Made by a program: the position numbers and the translations under genes. Below the pieces are notes generated by a model. It searched no databases and was not told where the DNA came from. It saw nothing but the letters and a program-made list of their open reading frames with translations. This document shows positions 1-13,256 of a stretch of 64,000 nucleotides of DNA, in pieces. Origin of the DNA: Serinus canaria (Eukaryota; Chordata; Aves; Passeriformes; Fringillidae); assembly GCF_022539315.1 (NCBI RefSeq), contig NC_066313.1, forward strand, positions 64,669,934 through 64,733,933. Direction: 5' to 3'. Each line of letters starts with the position of its first letter. Positions within the stretch are counted from its first letter, which is position 1.

Positions 1-184
1 GGCAACTTAATCAGACGAGTTAGAAAGTTAAGCATCTTGAGAGGATGATACAATTTCCCACATGCTGGGCAACAACTAGCCCAGATATCTGAGGCCTCAC
101 AGTTAGTGCTCTCTGCAGGGAGCAGGGAGATGCCTGGTTCCCTTCCCAGATATGTTTATGCAGTTTGCATGCGGGAGATTTAGA
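1..184. other. Unique non-coding flank
   Basis: I see no gene, repeat family or strong signal here. The right edge runs into the tRNA-type SINE remnant that follows. Confidence 0.5.
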
Positions 185-290
185 AAAAAGTAGAGACTGG
201 GATCAGGACCTGAACCAGGTCTCCCCCCCTCCTAGCTGAGCGACCTACCCAAGAGGTTCCCAGATTATTTGTTGTTCTCCTCCCTGCAGT
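185..290 (-). mobile_element. Old tRNA-derived SINE remnant (MIR/CORE-SINE-like)
   Basis: Read on the minus strand, positions 206-216 give GGTTCAGGTCC, close to the pol III B box GGTTCGANTCC. About 20-30 nt before it, 232-248 read GTAGGTCGCTCAGCTAG, which resembles an A box. The text between them (a GGGAGACCTGGTTCA-like run) is typical of tRNA-headed SINE heads found in amniote genomes. Both boxes are degraded and no paired cloverleaf is evident, so this is a fossil and not a functional tRNA gene. The exact family (MIR, AmnSINE or another CORE-SINE) is not resolved by eye. Confidence 0.5.
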
Positions 291-3200
291 AAGGGAATGA
301 TCTGTCTTAAATCTGAATCTTGCTTAAATAAACAAAGCCTTAACAGGAAGAAAGTAGAGTGAGTAGCTGCTTTGCAGCCTAGAGTTTAGGACACAGCTCA
401 AGCTAAAAAGGCTCAGGCATCTAAACTTCCTGCATCCTTCATGAGTGTTTAAACCATAAAACTGATATGCAGAGGGCAGACTGTATTTGGAAAAGCAAGC
501 TCTGCTTTTGTGAGTGCCTGATCTCAAATGGGATAGAAGAGTCTGAAACCTATGTAACTCGCCGTGCCTCTCCCCAAATCCTGGGTTACCTACCTAAGTT
601 CTGGAGAAGGGACAGGTCAAAACTGTCTTCTGCTGGCTGGATCCCAACCATTTTCTGGTCAGAAGGAGGGCTCATTCATGCAGTGTAAGCATCTCCTCTT
701 ACCTACTGATTGCATTAATCAATTCAGAACTCAAGCAGACATCTCCAAATCACTTGGGAATGGTTTCCTGCAAAATCAAGAGTGTGTTTCAACTCCTATG
801 AGGCTCAGAGTTACCATTCATGGGGACTCAAACTGTTAAGTTACTAACATGCTTCAAGTTGTAGATAGGATTTTCAGGTAATATGCAAACACATGCTTGA
901 AATTTGGACCTGGTCTGTCAAACTACTCTGCTGCTTTAGAACATTTTTTTCTTTAGATACAATCCCTTAAAGATTCAAATGTGCCTTATTGTGAAGTAAG
1001 AGGAGATTGAATTACTTTTGGGGACTATTTTGATGTCACTCTTCTGGGTGCTGCCAAATATGTGCTCTCTTTTATTCTTTGACTAGCAAAGCTAAAGTTA
1101 ACGCCTAATAAGTTAACATTTTCAGTCAGATGGCAAAGGTTTGAAGTTGTTTTAACATATATGAGGACAAAGATATCCTATTGGGATTGTATGCCAAAAT
1201 TGCTTTAGTCAGGATACAATAAACAGTTGGGAACTAAGTGCTGTAAAAATCTTCAAAAAGAAATTGTTACTTTACACAGTTCTTGGAAATAGGATCCACC
1301 TCTTTTCCTCTGAATTCAGCTCCTGAAGCACTCTGTTAACCATCTGGTATCATCCAGGAAAGGAAAATGTGAATTACATCTGTCCTTGTCATGGTATGGT
1401 GGACGGGGGACAGGGCGGCGACAGCTATATTCATATCCAACAAAGAAGAGACTCATTTCAACTTTGGTGAAAGCTTTGTGCCTCTCAAACTGTTACTTGC
1501 ATAGACAGAGCAAAAATTCTCTACAAATTATTCTTATATGCAGTTCATTTCCATGTAATCTACTGGTTTACATGCCCGCAAAAAAAAAACCAACTTGCAG
1601 ACTTTCTTACTTTAAAAGACCATCCCAGATCAAACTATTTGAGATGTGAGGTCATTCATTTGTGTTCATGCAACTTCTAATGCTCATGATTCAGTGTACA
1701 ATTTTCTACTGCATCTTGGGGGGTCTAGAGTCTTCCATGCCAGCATTAGTCCCAGATGCAAATGTACAAAAAATTAATGATGTAAGGATAGTTCATTGAC
1801 AATGAATAGGTACACTGTGTATGGAGAATGGGTGAGATTTATATTATAATCTACTGTAGAGAATTCAGTATGTGATGGGACCCTAGGGTTTTGCTCAGTA
1901 AAAAGGAAATCCAATAATGTATTTCCTTTTATTCAGCATGTATTCTAAGTTTTTTCCCCTTCATTTTGCCTATGAGCTGCCTTTCTGAAGGCTGAATACC
2001 ACATCACTTCTGTTTTCATTTCTCATTAGTTTTGCCAGGAACCTCTATGCCTTATTGCCAACATTTGGTTTACCCCAGAAAGAAATTGTTTCATGGCATC
2101 ACAGGAATGGGTCTCTACGAGGATCTCCATTGAAATCACAATTTTTTTTAATAGGAGGGCTCTGCTCCAACCTCCTACCCCTCCCACACACAAATGTTGT
2201 GCTCCAAAGGACAAAGGATCTGTCAGGGACCTCCCTGAATCTACCCAAATAAGTGGTCTGTAGTGATAGCATTCAACTAGGGAGCAAGAAGAAAAGTGGA
2301 AGTCTGCTAGGGCTGTTAGTAGATGGGAAAGTAAGTGAGCAAAGAAGCAATGCTTCTGAAGTGCTGCTGGGGTCACTGGAGTGGGGGTAGGTTCCACCTA
2401 CCTCAGCAGTGCTGGCTGAGCAGAAAGAGTTTAAAGGGATCACAGGGGGAGACACATATGATGAACATGCCTCATGAAAGGGGGTGGAATGAGTGGGAAG
2501 ATACAGCATGTGCTGCAGGGGTGGAAGGTAGTAAATCTGTGCTTTCATAATCACTTGTGACTATGCACTGAGGGTGGGATTCATTTCACAAAAAGTCGAT
2601 GTTTTTATCCTAGCTGCTCACGCTTTGTGCCTCTCACAGGCAGTGAAGAGAGGTGAGTGGTTTTTAAAACATTAGCTTGCTGTTTTGCTGCTTTATTGGT
2701 AAAGAAAGAAGAGTTAGTTTTCCACATAATGCAAAACTTTTGTCCAATCCCTAAAGAAAGGATTTATTACTATTTTGGCAGGGAGCTGTGCTGGAAACTC
2801 TCCCACTTCAGTTCCCTGGACAATGTCCTCCCCTGAAATATGGTTTGACTCTTCGGAACAGTGAACTGCAAATGTGCACACAGTGATATTGACATCTGGC
2901 TTTAGCATATGGGATACAGATAGTCCTTGATTGCTGAACAGCTGTGATGCTTTGAAAAGAAACAATTGCATTTGAAGAATATGGGATATAGACTAGGCCT
3001 TGTACTATCCCACACATCTTGCTGACATTTCTTTTTCTAAATTACCAGTCTGTTTATTAAATTTCCACAGTATAAAACCATCAAAATTTAGAAGAGTTTG
3101 AAGTAGATCATAATATTGTCAGATATGCCAGCAAACAATCCACTGACAACACGTGTTAGGAATCAGTCCATTACAATTAGTCAAGAACAATGCCAGAAGA

Positions 3201-3542
3201 TGATGGGACAGAGTAAGAACAAACAAATAAGCAGAAAGGAAGGAACAAGGCAAGTACTGAAGGTTCAGAAAATGTTCCCATTGGTTTTGTATATAAAAAC
3301 CACTTCAGTGAAGAGTTTTTGCAGCAATCTCAGCAATGTCAGCAACTGTGTATAGTGAGCTCATTTACACAGTAGCAAAGAGTTCTGCTATCAGCTGAAT
3401 ATCAGTTGTCAGTTTGTCAGGAAATGGTCCTCCAAAGCAAAGGGAAATGGACTTATACAGGGAAGGGAAGCAAATCTCTGCAACCCAAATTTATCTAAAG
3501 AACACCAAAAATCTTGGTGTATCTTGTCCCCAGTTATGTTGT
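291..3542. other. Unique non-coding DNA
   Basis: Gene-free as far as I can see. Open frames here are at most 123 codons (2026-2397 -) and show no recognisable domain; plus- and minus-strand frames overlap one another, as chance frames do. A GAG|GTGAGT donor-like site lies at about 2652, but only very short exons could precede it. No transposon tail is recognised. Confidence 0.5.
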
Positions 3543-3550
3543 ATATTGTA

Positions 3551-3598
3551 TTTATATTATATATAAATAAATATAACATTATATTTATATAATATAAA
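3551..3598. repeat. AT-rich inverted repeat
   Basis: The stretch is composed almost only of A and T. The left arm at 3551-3567 (TTTATATTATATATAAA) pairs with the right arm at 3584-3598 (TTTATATAATATAAA), with one 2-nt indel between arms. It is probably a simple-sequence palindrome able to extrude a cruciform; no coding role is suggested. Confidence 0.6.
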
Positions 3599-3600
3599 AG

Positions 3601-6600
3601 GTTAAAAGTTGGTTGCCCAAACTTTGTTTTGCAGCCCACTAGTTTATATCCCACTGTGATTTGGTGATTACAGGACTGCATATACCATTTTTACACATTT
3701 CATATACTTTTCACCCAGTGAAAGTTCTTGTAACCAGGTTACCTGTAGACACTTTCCTATCAGTCCTATACCTTATGCCATAATTTCTGGGTGCCAGGAT
3801 TTAAGGGTGATAAACATCATTATGAATGTCAAGTCTGCCCAATGTCTGACAGTTTCATGAGTAAATTTTGCATCAAAGACATAGTATCTGCGTGAAAGAT
3901 AGTGCATTTTAAAAATAGGTGTTTAGCACAGATAAAAGACTTCAGGGCCTGAAGTGATCCTGCCTAACTGAGGTGCCTACAGCAATCGTTTCAGCCTTTC
4001 CTACTATTGAGTAAAATGAGAATAGGAAGTGTTGTGGTGAGTCAAACTGAATCTAACTTTTGAAGGTGCCTCTTGCATATCCAGGAAGCTGTTAACCTCC
4101 CATATTAGTTATGTGCTTGAAACCTGAATGGGAAAAATCTAGGACTATGTGGGCCAAAGTTATTTGTCGACAAAGTTCTGGCAAAAAGGAAAATAAAGTG
4201 GAATGTTTTGGAATAATGCATTGGCTATAAAAAAGAACCTCCTGGCAACACAACCCTGTGAGAATAACTGCAACTGGCTTGCAATACAGGAAAGTGAGAA
4301 ACTGTTGGGCAGAAGAATAATAGTGATATTTTTCCACAGGAAAAGAAATTAATACTATTTATTCAGTTCAGGGTAATGTGAATGAGACCATATTTTTACT
4401 GTTCTTGCAGGTCAGTTCATGATCAAAGCCCTTTAATGCAACAGATTGCTTCACAAAATTTATTTGTACTAAAAAAACTAATGTGACAAAGAACTATGAT
4501 ACCAAGCAGCCAAATAAACCGAAAATGTATTTCCAAAGTCCTTTAGATATATTTTCAAAGTCTTTTATCTTTTTACATTTCCACTCCCCAGTAGATAACC
4601 ATTTTCTCATACTTCTGCCAAGTTCATGCAAGTAATATTCTTTCATTTCATCTTCATTTGTTACTAGATTTTCCTAAAATTTGCTTTTTGTTTTCAGTCC
4701 TTTTAGAAGCTCCTTACTGTACACTTTAGATACATGGGGCACATCCTTTCCAAGTCTTTCCCTGCTCCAGGCAAAAAAGTAGCAAGTTTGCAGCAAAGGT
4801 GCTAAATGTGTCTTTAATATCATCATCTGGGGAGAAACACCATCAGTAGCTCAACCTCCACATCCACAGAGTCCTTGATTCACTTGGTCCCCCAGGAATG
4901 TCAACCCTTTTCCTTGCAGAATCTGTGGTGTATGTGATTTTAAAGTCTGCCATGCATTCTTACAAATTCAGTATTGCATTGCAGTACAGTGAGCAACTGT
5001 GATCCAAGATGCATTACTGGGTTTTTTACAGATTGCAAATTCAGGAATATAGAAGAAGAAGCAAGGAAAAAAAAATCCCACAACAAAAGCAAACAAAAAA
5101 GGACACAGCACCCTACAGCCCAGACTGCACTTTTTAGCGCATTGGCATTTTTTTCACTCAAAATCTGAACCCTTCCCCACCATTCTGCATGGCTGTGTTG
5201 CTCTCTTTTTTGTTTTGGCGCTTGGCTAGCCCATTTTAAGATACTTTGAGAATGTACCATGATCTCTGATTTTGCTGAAACGTCACAGAGTGTACAAAGG
5301 CCAAAGCAAGAGACTGCCTATGGGGAGCTCCACGTTTAGCTACTTCACTTATCTCGGCACACATACCTTGTTCTCTTTTCCCCCCATCATGGTAGAGATC
5401 AGGTCTCTCTGATGAACTAAGCAATTCATAAATAACAAGAATTAACACTGAAAGAACTATGTGCAAATGAAGACTAATAAGTAATAATAAGTAATCCTAC
5501 AAATAGTTACTAGGGTTGACTTGAAAAGCTTTTTAAAGTCTAAATCCCAACAGGAGCTGAAGTTTTTTTAAGTTCAAGCCAAAGCAGGAATCTCAGAGTA
5601 GGGCTGTCCTGGGTCTGATCCTGCAAGCATGGTCAGAGTGCAACAAAATGTAGAGGCAAAATGTATAGGCAGGGAATGCTTTTCTCCTTCACATGAAAAA
5701 TGGGGCTGTTCTGAGAGTGAGTCTGAAAGAGGCTCTCTCCTGACAGACAGCAGAGGCTGGATTCAGGCCATCCATGAACCTATTCTGCTGCATTCCTTGG
5801 TTTCAGCTCCCCTGGCTGCAATTATTTCATTTGGTGTAAAAGTATTCTGAAGTGAGGATTTGTACCTGAATGTCCCATTCCTTAGGCAAATTGTCTCACC
5901 AGTTACTTGGAAAAACATTTTCTCTTTTGGTCTTAAGCAGACAGTGAGTGACTTCAAATTACAATAATTTCCAGAATCTCACTGTCTTTTGATTGATGGG
6001 CTAATTACATTAAACCTGTTCTGTATTAAGGAATTGCAGAGTAAAAACTGCAATTTCTCATGAATAAATACTTCATTTCTTTGCACCTTCTGGGGCACTT
6101 CAAGCTGTGTGAAGGCAAATTCAGTAGTCTCTTAGGTAGAGATGGACATTAATGAGGGGTCACATGGAAATTCATGTCCAAATCTTTCTGATTTTAAAGG
6201 ATGACAGTCACTTACTGCTTTGCTTTGGATTTTTAAAAAATCCTAATCCTATTTAGGAGTAGGAAGCATTTCAGAGGAGATTTAATGAAGACCTTGAGGG
6301 TAAATGATCATGGCATTGTCTGTTTTGCAAGGTCAAAGCAGAAGTTATTAAAAGTAGGAATTTTATTTAGGGAATGGATGGCATATATTTTTAAGTGATA
6401 AGCCCATAGGATGTTAAATATGTCCTCCTGTAAATTTAAAAAATGTAAACTATCATTATGCTGTTCTGTTCTGCAGTTGCAAGTGCTGGTGCCAGATTTA
6501 TTTTATGCCTATGGTAACAAAATCTCTCTCCCTCTCCCTTTGCCCTTAGCCAGCCTTCCCAAGACATAAATTGCAACTGATTTTAGGAAGAGGCATTTTG

Positions 6601-6971
6601 CACTTGATGCATATAGACTTGTGCATTCACACACAAATCCATACACAACGTGGTGGTTGTTGCCTCAGTTGGTTTGGTCTTCACAGTCCTTCACTGAGGG
6701 AATGGACAAGAATGTCCTCCATGGAAAGAGGACTTTTGAAATACTGAAGAAGCAAGTTTGCTTTACAAATTGAGGAAGATCTGAATTTTTCCTCTTCACA
6801 GTGAGTTATTCCTTCTTTACATAGTTCTTCTGCTTACATTCTGTATGGCAAAATGTCATGGTCATCAACACAAGCACCATGTCCTCATATGGTAATGGTA
6901 AAAGAATACTGATAAATGAATGTTTCTCATATGTAGGTTTTATTACTATTTTTTAAATGGGGAGAATTTCA
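3601..6971. other. Unique non-coding DNA
   Basis: No gene or clear repeat family. The longest frames (106 codons at 4940-5260 -, 76 codons at 5236-5466 -) have no recognisable domain. I see nothing else of note apart from short A runs. Confidence 0.5.
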
Positions 6972-7053
6972 AACCCTCATTTTAAGACCCACTGCAGTAA
7001 ATGGGAAGACAGTTGTTGACTCCCATAGGCTTCAGACCAAGACACAGTTTTGG
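6972..7053. mobile_element. Fragment of a 'CAGTCAATGG' fold-back repeat
   Basis: The text contains ACTGCAGTAAATGGGAAGAC, then TTGACTCCCATAGGCTTCAG after a short spacer. This is the arrangement ACTGAAGTCAATGG...CATTGACTTC.. that recurs in sauropsid genomes as short palindromic interspersed repeats (from general knowledge of such genomes, not from a search). The right half approximately complements the left half. It is strongly decayed; a chance match is possible. Confidence 0.35.
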
Positions 7054-8018
7054 GAAATGGTTATACCCATTAGGACAAAATTAGTTTTTGGACTTGGCAT
7101 TTTTTAAACCCTCTTGTCTTTGTTTTGTGAGCCACAAGTTTGTGATCAATAAAAAGACGTTTTGCTGTCGTACATGCTGTAACTGAACCAACAACTTAGG
7201 TTGCACTGTAACTAAATCACAACCTTTGGACAAATTACAAGGAAAATGTATTTGCTTTATTGATTTTTAGTCTTTTCTATGCTGATTGATCATTTACTTT
7301 AAATACAAAGACTGAAACTAGGATTTGCAAATGAGAAGTTCTTTAGTCTCACTAAATGTCATATCCAACAAAATAATCATCTGTAACTTCACATAAGAAG
7401 TGATTTAATTTATTCCTTTTCTGTCACTGTTTGCAAATACTTTAAAACAGGAGCAGTAAGAAACTAGTTTAATATTTTCCCTGAGGAATCAGATCGGGGC
7501 ATGCTCTGATTTTTTTACTATTTTCTGACAAAAATAACCTGTATTGTAGCTGCCAGAAGTCTGAAGCAGACTAAGGGAAAAGGTGTCATAGGTATGTTAG
7601 ACTTCTTAGAAAATAATTTCTTGTTTTGGTAACAGTGCAGTCTAAATTAGGATAGTTCTATTGACTACATCTTTGTTCTCTTTATTCTCTACAAAATTGT
7701 TCTCTAATTTTATTGAGATTAAATATATGGTGTTGCTTCTGGTGTCTGATTAACTGCAACATTTTTGAGGAGAAGAGAAATCTAATAGAGTTCATATTAG
7801 CTGTAAAAATGCTTGCCCTGCAATTCTTTAACAAATATTTGAACAAACTTTTATAAGGAATTTGAAGGAAATTATATTTTGTGTTTCTTTAGGCATTGTC
7901 ATCAATCCAAAAAAATACTTTTAGGAAAATCTGTAGAGTAATATATATTGTTCTTTAACAACAGACTGAGACAGAGCCTATCTCCAGGATAAGAACGGCT
8001 GTGCAAGAAAGGGAATTT
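7054..8018. other. Unique non-coding DNA
   Basis: AT-rich sequence with no gene-like frame or recognisable repeat. It ends where a CR1 3' tail begins on the minus strand. Confidence 0.5.
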
Positions 8019-8228
8019 TACAGAATCACAGAATGTGCTGGTTTGGAGGGGACCTATCCCAGGAATCACATCATGTGCTGACAATGTTGTCCAAATGCTT
8101 CTTGAGCTCTTGTCAGGCTTGGTGCTGTGACCACTTCCCCAGGGAGCCTCTTGCAGTGTCCAAACACCCTCTGGGTAAAGAAACTTTTGCCCAATATCCA
8201 GTCTAAACTTCCTCTGATTATTTTAGCT
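8019..8228 (-). mobile_element. CR1 LINE, 5'-truncated 3' end, antisense
   Basis: The left edge reads ACAGAATCACAGAATGTG, the complement of the CR1 3' terminal octamer repeats (ATTCTGTGATTCTGT). It is followed by text typical of the reverse complement of the avian CR1 3' region: TTTGGAGGGGACC, CTTGAGCTCTTGTCAGGCTTG, GCTGTGACCACTTCCCCAGG, GAGCCTCTTGCAGTGTCCAA and CAATATCCAGTCTAAACTTC. About 210 bp remain, so it is 5' truncated, as most CR1 copies are. It carries no open reverse transcriptase frame. This element is one of the main reasons for calling the host a bird. Confidence 0.9.
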
Positions 8229-11200
8229 CAGGAGCACTCCAGCTGCAGAACTGGCGGGCACTCAGCTTGCCCTTGGTTTTGACAGAGAATCTCGGCAGAG
8301 CCCTGAGATGTTTTGTGTGTCCACATAAACATACACACATGTACCACATATGGGAAATTGTCTGAGAAGGACTGCTGGTCAAGCATGGATTAGACAGTAA
8401 TAGATTGCTGCTCTCAGAAAACCCTTTCACAGGTAGCACTTTTGCAATACCTACAATGGCATAAGTAATATGTCATTATTATTTGGTAGCACTTTATTGA
8501 GATTGAACAGATGTGTGTGCCCTTAAAACCTAGTATAAAACATTATAATAACAGTTAGAAATTAAAAAACAAAAGGCACCCTGTGTTTTGTTCTTATCTC
8601 CAAACCCAACATTTAGAGATCACATAAATAACTGATTTAGAGGGAAGTTAAACTCAAATGGCAAGTAAGGCATGAAGGGACTCAGAAATGGTATTTGAAC
8701 TCATAATTTGAATTCATAACTATCCATCCTTCTATAGGGTAGATGAGGCATTGACAAGAAAAACTTTAAAGGAAAAATAAAAGGCATAGGTTCCTTCCCA
8801 GTCCACTCTTATTCTCAGGTGCTCTTTACTCTGAGTGATTGTGTACTGTGCTTCTATATCAGGCTTACTACTGCTGTGTCTGTCTAGCAACTATTTCTTC
8901 AAATGCATGATACATGAAAAGCAGTGGCACATATTAATTTCTTTATATGTATACATGTCAAAAGTGGTGTATTTTTAGAACTAAACAATGGCAAGCTTAC
9001 CAGATGCTTTTACATACTGAAATAAAGCATTACTCTCATCTTACCAATATAATGCTTCATGAAAATCCTCTTTACTATTCTTCACTCTCTTATTATCTCA
9101 GACAAAGGTTTGTATGTTGTCCCTGCTTCAAGAAATTATGTACATATACACCTCCTTTAGAATGCAAGGAACAAGATGACCACAGCTTCTTATTAATTAT
9201 CAAGGGACTGAACTTTAATTTTCTATGAAAAAAAAGTCTGAAAGGAAAATTAAGTTTGAATCAATAAACTGGCATTGTAGGTTAGGAAGAAAAAGCAGAA
9301 AGATATATAAGGAAAATAGGAAATAAATTGGACAAGTGCTTTTGTGTCCATTTTAAAGAGTAAAACATATGCATCTTGAGATTCAGTTAAAAATTGGCAG
9401 ACATGGCTTTTGTTTAGATTGGAACTTTCTACAGTCTAAGCCTCACCTGTCTTGTATGTGCAATATTTGAGACTTCTTGGCTTATATAATAAAATTACAG
9501 AAGTTCTTATGGAGTAAAAGGGATCATGATCCATTCTAATTTTCATATTATAATGTTACAGTGCTTGTTGAATGAACATACAATGTTATTTTAATCTTAT
9601 TATACAGAGAACTTTTCAAACTTTATGCAACCAGTTCAGCCGTCTCTGGTTAGTGACTCATGTATGAACTTACCCTTTTTCTCTTCAGAATTATTCCATT
9701 CTGTAAACGAAAGAAAAACAAAGGGAGTGGTGGAAAACTTTAATTTCAGACTACATGTTGTTCATGAACTGTTTGTTTAACTCTATTTGTATTGGTTGGG
9801 TTGATATCTCTGTCACTTGATAACTTTATTCCTTCATGATCGGAAGCTAAAAATGAATCACAAAACAATCACTAGTGAGTAACAGCAATTACTCTCATTT
9901 TTATTGTCTAGTCACAGCAGCAGTTGGGAAACTTTTTAGTCCCAAATACTTTCAGAGGAACCTGGCAATTGTCAGTATTCTCAGACTAGAGAATGTGATT
10001 GAGAATGACCGGCACTGCCTGTGTACATTCACACACGCATTTGCTGATACAAATATCCATTCACCACAGAATGATTTTTCACAGCTTTCCCATCTCACCT
10101 GTTTCACCACCAGTAACTCATAAGTTCAATTTGGTGGCGTCTCATATACAGCAAAATTACGTAAGTTATAGGTCCAAGTCCTGTTTGCACAAGCAAATCC
10201 TGCAAAAGAGAATTTACATCAGTGACAATGCAAAATCTATTGTCCCTCGGCTCTTGCAAGCGGAAACCCCCAGGTAGCTGGTCCTGAATGATTTTCTGTT
10301 AATTGTCTCTTATTTATCCTTTCTACCTGCAGTCACACAGTGACTATTGTGTGTCTCCAGTAAACATCCCAGCAGCAGCTGATAATGAGAATCTAAAGAT
10401 GCCCTGTGCTGAGAAATAGATCGTAACCTGGGTGAATGAGTGCCCAGCTCTTCTGGCACTATGAATCCTTTAGGAAGGTTGTTTAAAAGCTGACTTCAAG
10501 CCATGTAAGCTGCATTTTTTTTTTAATATATATTTGTGGCTCTGCCCTCACAAATCCATGATTCATGACAGGAATGCAGCTTGGATCTCTTGCAATGTAA
10601 GCAGCTGCAGATACTTCAAATACTTGGGTACATGTGATCCAGCAGCTTGCTATAAATTTGCCCCTAAAAATAAAGTAACAAGTGATTGAACAGTGATAGG
10701 AATTAAACGCGGCAGTGAGTAAATGGAATGCGTAAGTCCTTACCTCAGAAACTTTTATTAAGGCAATTGCTATAATTAAAATCAAAATGAAAAAAGAAAC
10801 ACTCTAGAACACTATCTTTGAACAAACTTGCCCAAAATTCCTTTAAAGGTTTCTTTATTTAAATGTTGTTGGACACTGAAATAAAGTATTTGCTGGTATG
10901 CCGTGTCATTGAGCATGATATTTATATTGTTACATCATCTGAGAGTCAACTACATTTACACTTTCCAAGAGTTACTGGACTAATTTCCCCTAACTTTTTA
11001 CCATGTGAACAAAACAGTCAAGTAACAGCCCTGAGCTTTTGATACCAAAAGGATATTTTGCTGGATGATTTATCTGGCAGCTAACTGAAAGATTTCAGGG
11101 TTAACAGAAGAATTCCCACTGGCAACATTCAGCTTTGAATCTGTCTCAGATACCTGAAAGTCACAGTTTATGAGGCATCTTATATTTCTCATTTGTTTGC

Positions 11201-11520
11201 CCTCATTTTAAGACTGACACTGTCTGTGTTCATAATGCACATAGGATAAAACAGCATGTCAGCATTTCTCTGAGCTGGTACTTCCATGTCATACCTGTTT
11301 TCACACAGTTTTAATATAGAACCTTGGAGAATATGGAAAAATTTAGAAGACATATTTCATGGTCAGATCATATAATGAGATTCACTAGGAAGTCTCAGAA
11401 TAGCTAACTAGGGACTTTGTTGAGAATTTCGACCTAGAGACAGAAGAGTAAATGGGAATTTGGTTTAGGTACAATGCAGACCTCAGTTCTAGAAGAACTA
11501 GGGTTTTTTTCTGAGACCCA
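8229..11520. other. Unique non-coding DNA with a possible conserved element near 10300-10720
   Basis: No gene recognised. A 100-codon minus-strand frame (10483-10785) and two overlapping plus frames near 9875-10277 show no known domain. The part 10300-10720 is less AT-rich than its surroundings and holds CAGCTG E-boxes near 10376 and 10601; it is discussed as a regulatory candidate. The remainder appears to be ordinary intergenic or intronic sequence. Confidence 0.45.
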
Positions 11521-11568
11521 GATCTATAGATCTGTATATCTGTAAATTTGTAGATCTGTAGATCTGTA
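11521..11568. repeat. Short satellite: six 8-bp units of GATCTGTA
   Basis: Six consecutive octamers can be read in register: GATCTATA, GATCTGTA, TATCTGTA, AATTTGTA, GATCTGTA, GATCTGTA. Units two, five and six match the consensus exactly and the others differ by one to two bases. The repeat sits inside a minus-strand frame (11385-11585) whose low-complexity translation it creates, so that frame is not evidence of a gene. Confidence 0.85.
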
Positions 11569-13219
11569 CAACCTCTTGCACACAAGCTTCCTCTTCTGCA
11601 GGTCTTTTTTTTTCTGCTGTACTGATTTTCCTTTCTTACCTATACACAACAAGAACAAAGGTGCAAAACTTGATTTGAAAGAGGATATAATAGACATAGA
11701 TTATTCAAGTACTTGCGTGTCTCTCTGTAGAGTAGGGTGGCTGAAGACTAACTCCTGACTTTCTTTGTCTAAAGGCTGGGCATTGGCTCTGAGCTCATCT
11801 CCCACGCGTCCTCTTCATCAAGAGAGAGAAGAAGGCATCTCCAAAACAGATAAATGTGTTGGGGATTGAATCGGGAGGAATGCCAATGGAAAAGCTGACT
11901 GAATGTTAAAAACATTGCTATTTCCTGAAGTTTCTGTTGAGTTAATTGTAACTCAGCCCTTACACTGACAAAACCAATAGTGAAATTGATTTGTTTAAAA
12001 ACACATCTGCCTGGATACAGCATTTCTGTTGTTTTCCCTGACGCTCTGCTCTTAGCTCAGTAAAATCTATGTATTGCACTACAGTAGCAGTATTGCAGTC
12101 TTGTTCAAATAAATGTAATATCATTTCTCTCTGAAGCACCCTGTCTGTGTGTATCCGTCAAATGTGCTTTGTGTCTCCCTCTTTAAATGTGATAGGACGG
12201 GGAAAAAAACAGTGTTTATTTTGCTCTTGAGTGCTGCACAAGCTGTTTAATATGTTTCTTATGAATTACCATTAAGAAAGGATTCCACATTTAAAAGGAA
12301 GCTTATGAGGATATAGGTAAGTGTGAGTGTGGTCTTTTCAGAAGAATGTTTGATTGAAGACCTGTTTTTGGACATGAAGTAAGGAAAAAGATCACTTAAC
12401 CTCACTTGAATAAGTGGAGATTAAAGGTTAAAAGCTTTAAAGCTTTAAAATGCATTAGCAACAGAACAGTAAATACAATCCATGGAGACATGGAGGAATT
12501 AGCAAAACAAATGTTAAACTAAGAAATGCACTCTAAGATTCACTGGAATCTCCACACAAAGTCTGAATGCAGAGTACATTTAAATGCTTCACTGGTTGTT
12601 TTAAAATTGTCTTTGTATTCCTTATATTGGCTCTAATGGACATAATACTAAGCCTTGTCATGAATTATGCAAGCAACTTTTATGTAGATGTTTCCATGTT
12701 TTAGCCTACCTGAGTTTTGTAGTTTTAAAGGGCAAATTTTACCATATACCTCATTTAACCTATTGCTTATTTGCTTGGCATTTATTGCTGATGTATCAGT
12801 AATGTAGTCACAATCCTCTTCAAAAATTTCCTGTACAGTATTAAGGAAAACAAAGTTACTGTCATCAGTGATGTAACCTCATTGTATTATAGACACAATA
12901 TAATTTTTTATAAGTACAGCATCTGCTTAATGACAGTATTTGACTTAGATATCTGTATTTTAACTTGTATCATGACTACCTTCAACAAATGCTTTATTTC
13001 TCTGCTTATTAATTATTACAGCTCAGTAAGTCTCACAAAGCCCAGAACACTCTGAAAACAGTTCCTTCACAAAATAGAGAGGTGGTCCCAGGCAGGGCAT
13101 TCTGGAACAGGCTAATTGTAAAATAGGGAAGCTTGTATCCACAGAGCATATATCTATGTGAAAAGGTAGAATAAAAAAATTGGAATTTTTAGCTACTTTC
13201 ACTACTGAAATAGTGATTT
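11569..13219. other. Unique non-coding DNA
   Basis: No gene or transposon recognised. A small local palindromic run of AAAGCTTT units occurs near 12430-12450. Frames of 60-84 codons look like chance. Confidence 0.5.
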
Positions 13220-13220
13220 T

Positions 13221-13251
<31 letters not shown>

Positions 13252-13256
13252 ATATA
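13220..13256. repeat. (TA)n microsatellite
   Basis: About 37 nt of alternating T and A, interrupted once by TTTA in the middle. It is flanked on both sides by TAGTGA-like text (TAGTGATTTT left, ATAGTGAATA right). The minus-strand frame 13023-13349 runs through it and reads as Ile-Tyr repeats, so it is an artefact of the repeat. Length is likely polymorphic. Confidence 0.9.

Noticed and set aside
2614..2652. Exon ending in a GAG|GTGAGT donor
   Set aside because: The best acceptor gives only a 39-nt segment, with a stop in the frame read from the acceptor and a modest polypyrimidine tract.
5605..5640. Fragment of a 'GGGTCTGATCCTGCAAGCAT' palindromic sauropsid repeat
   Set aside because: Only about 25 bp resemble it and no second arm is visible; too short to call.
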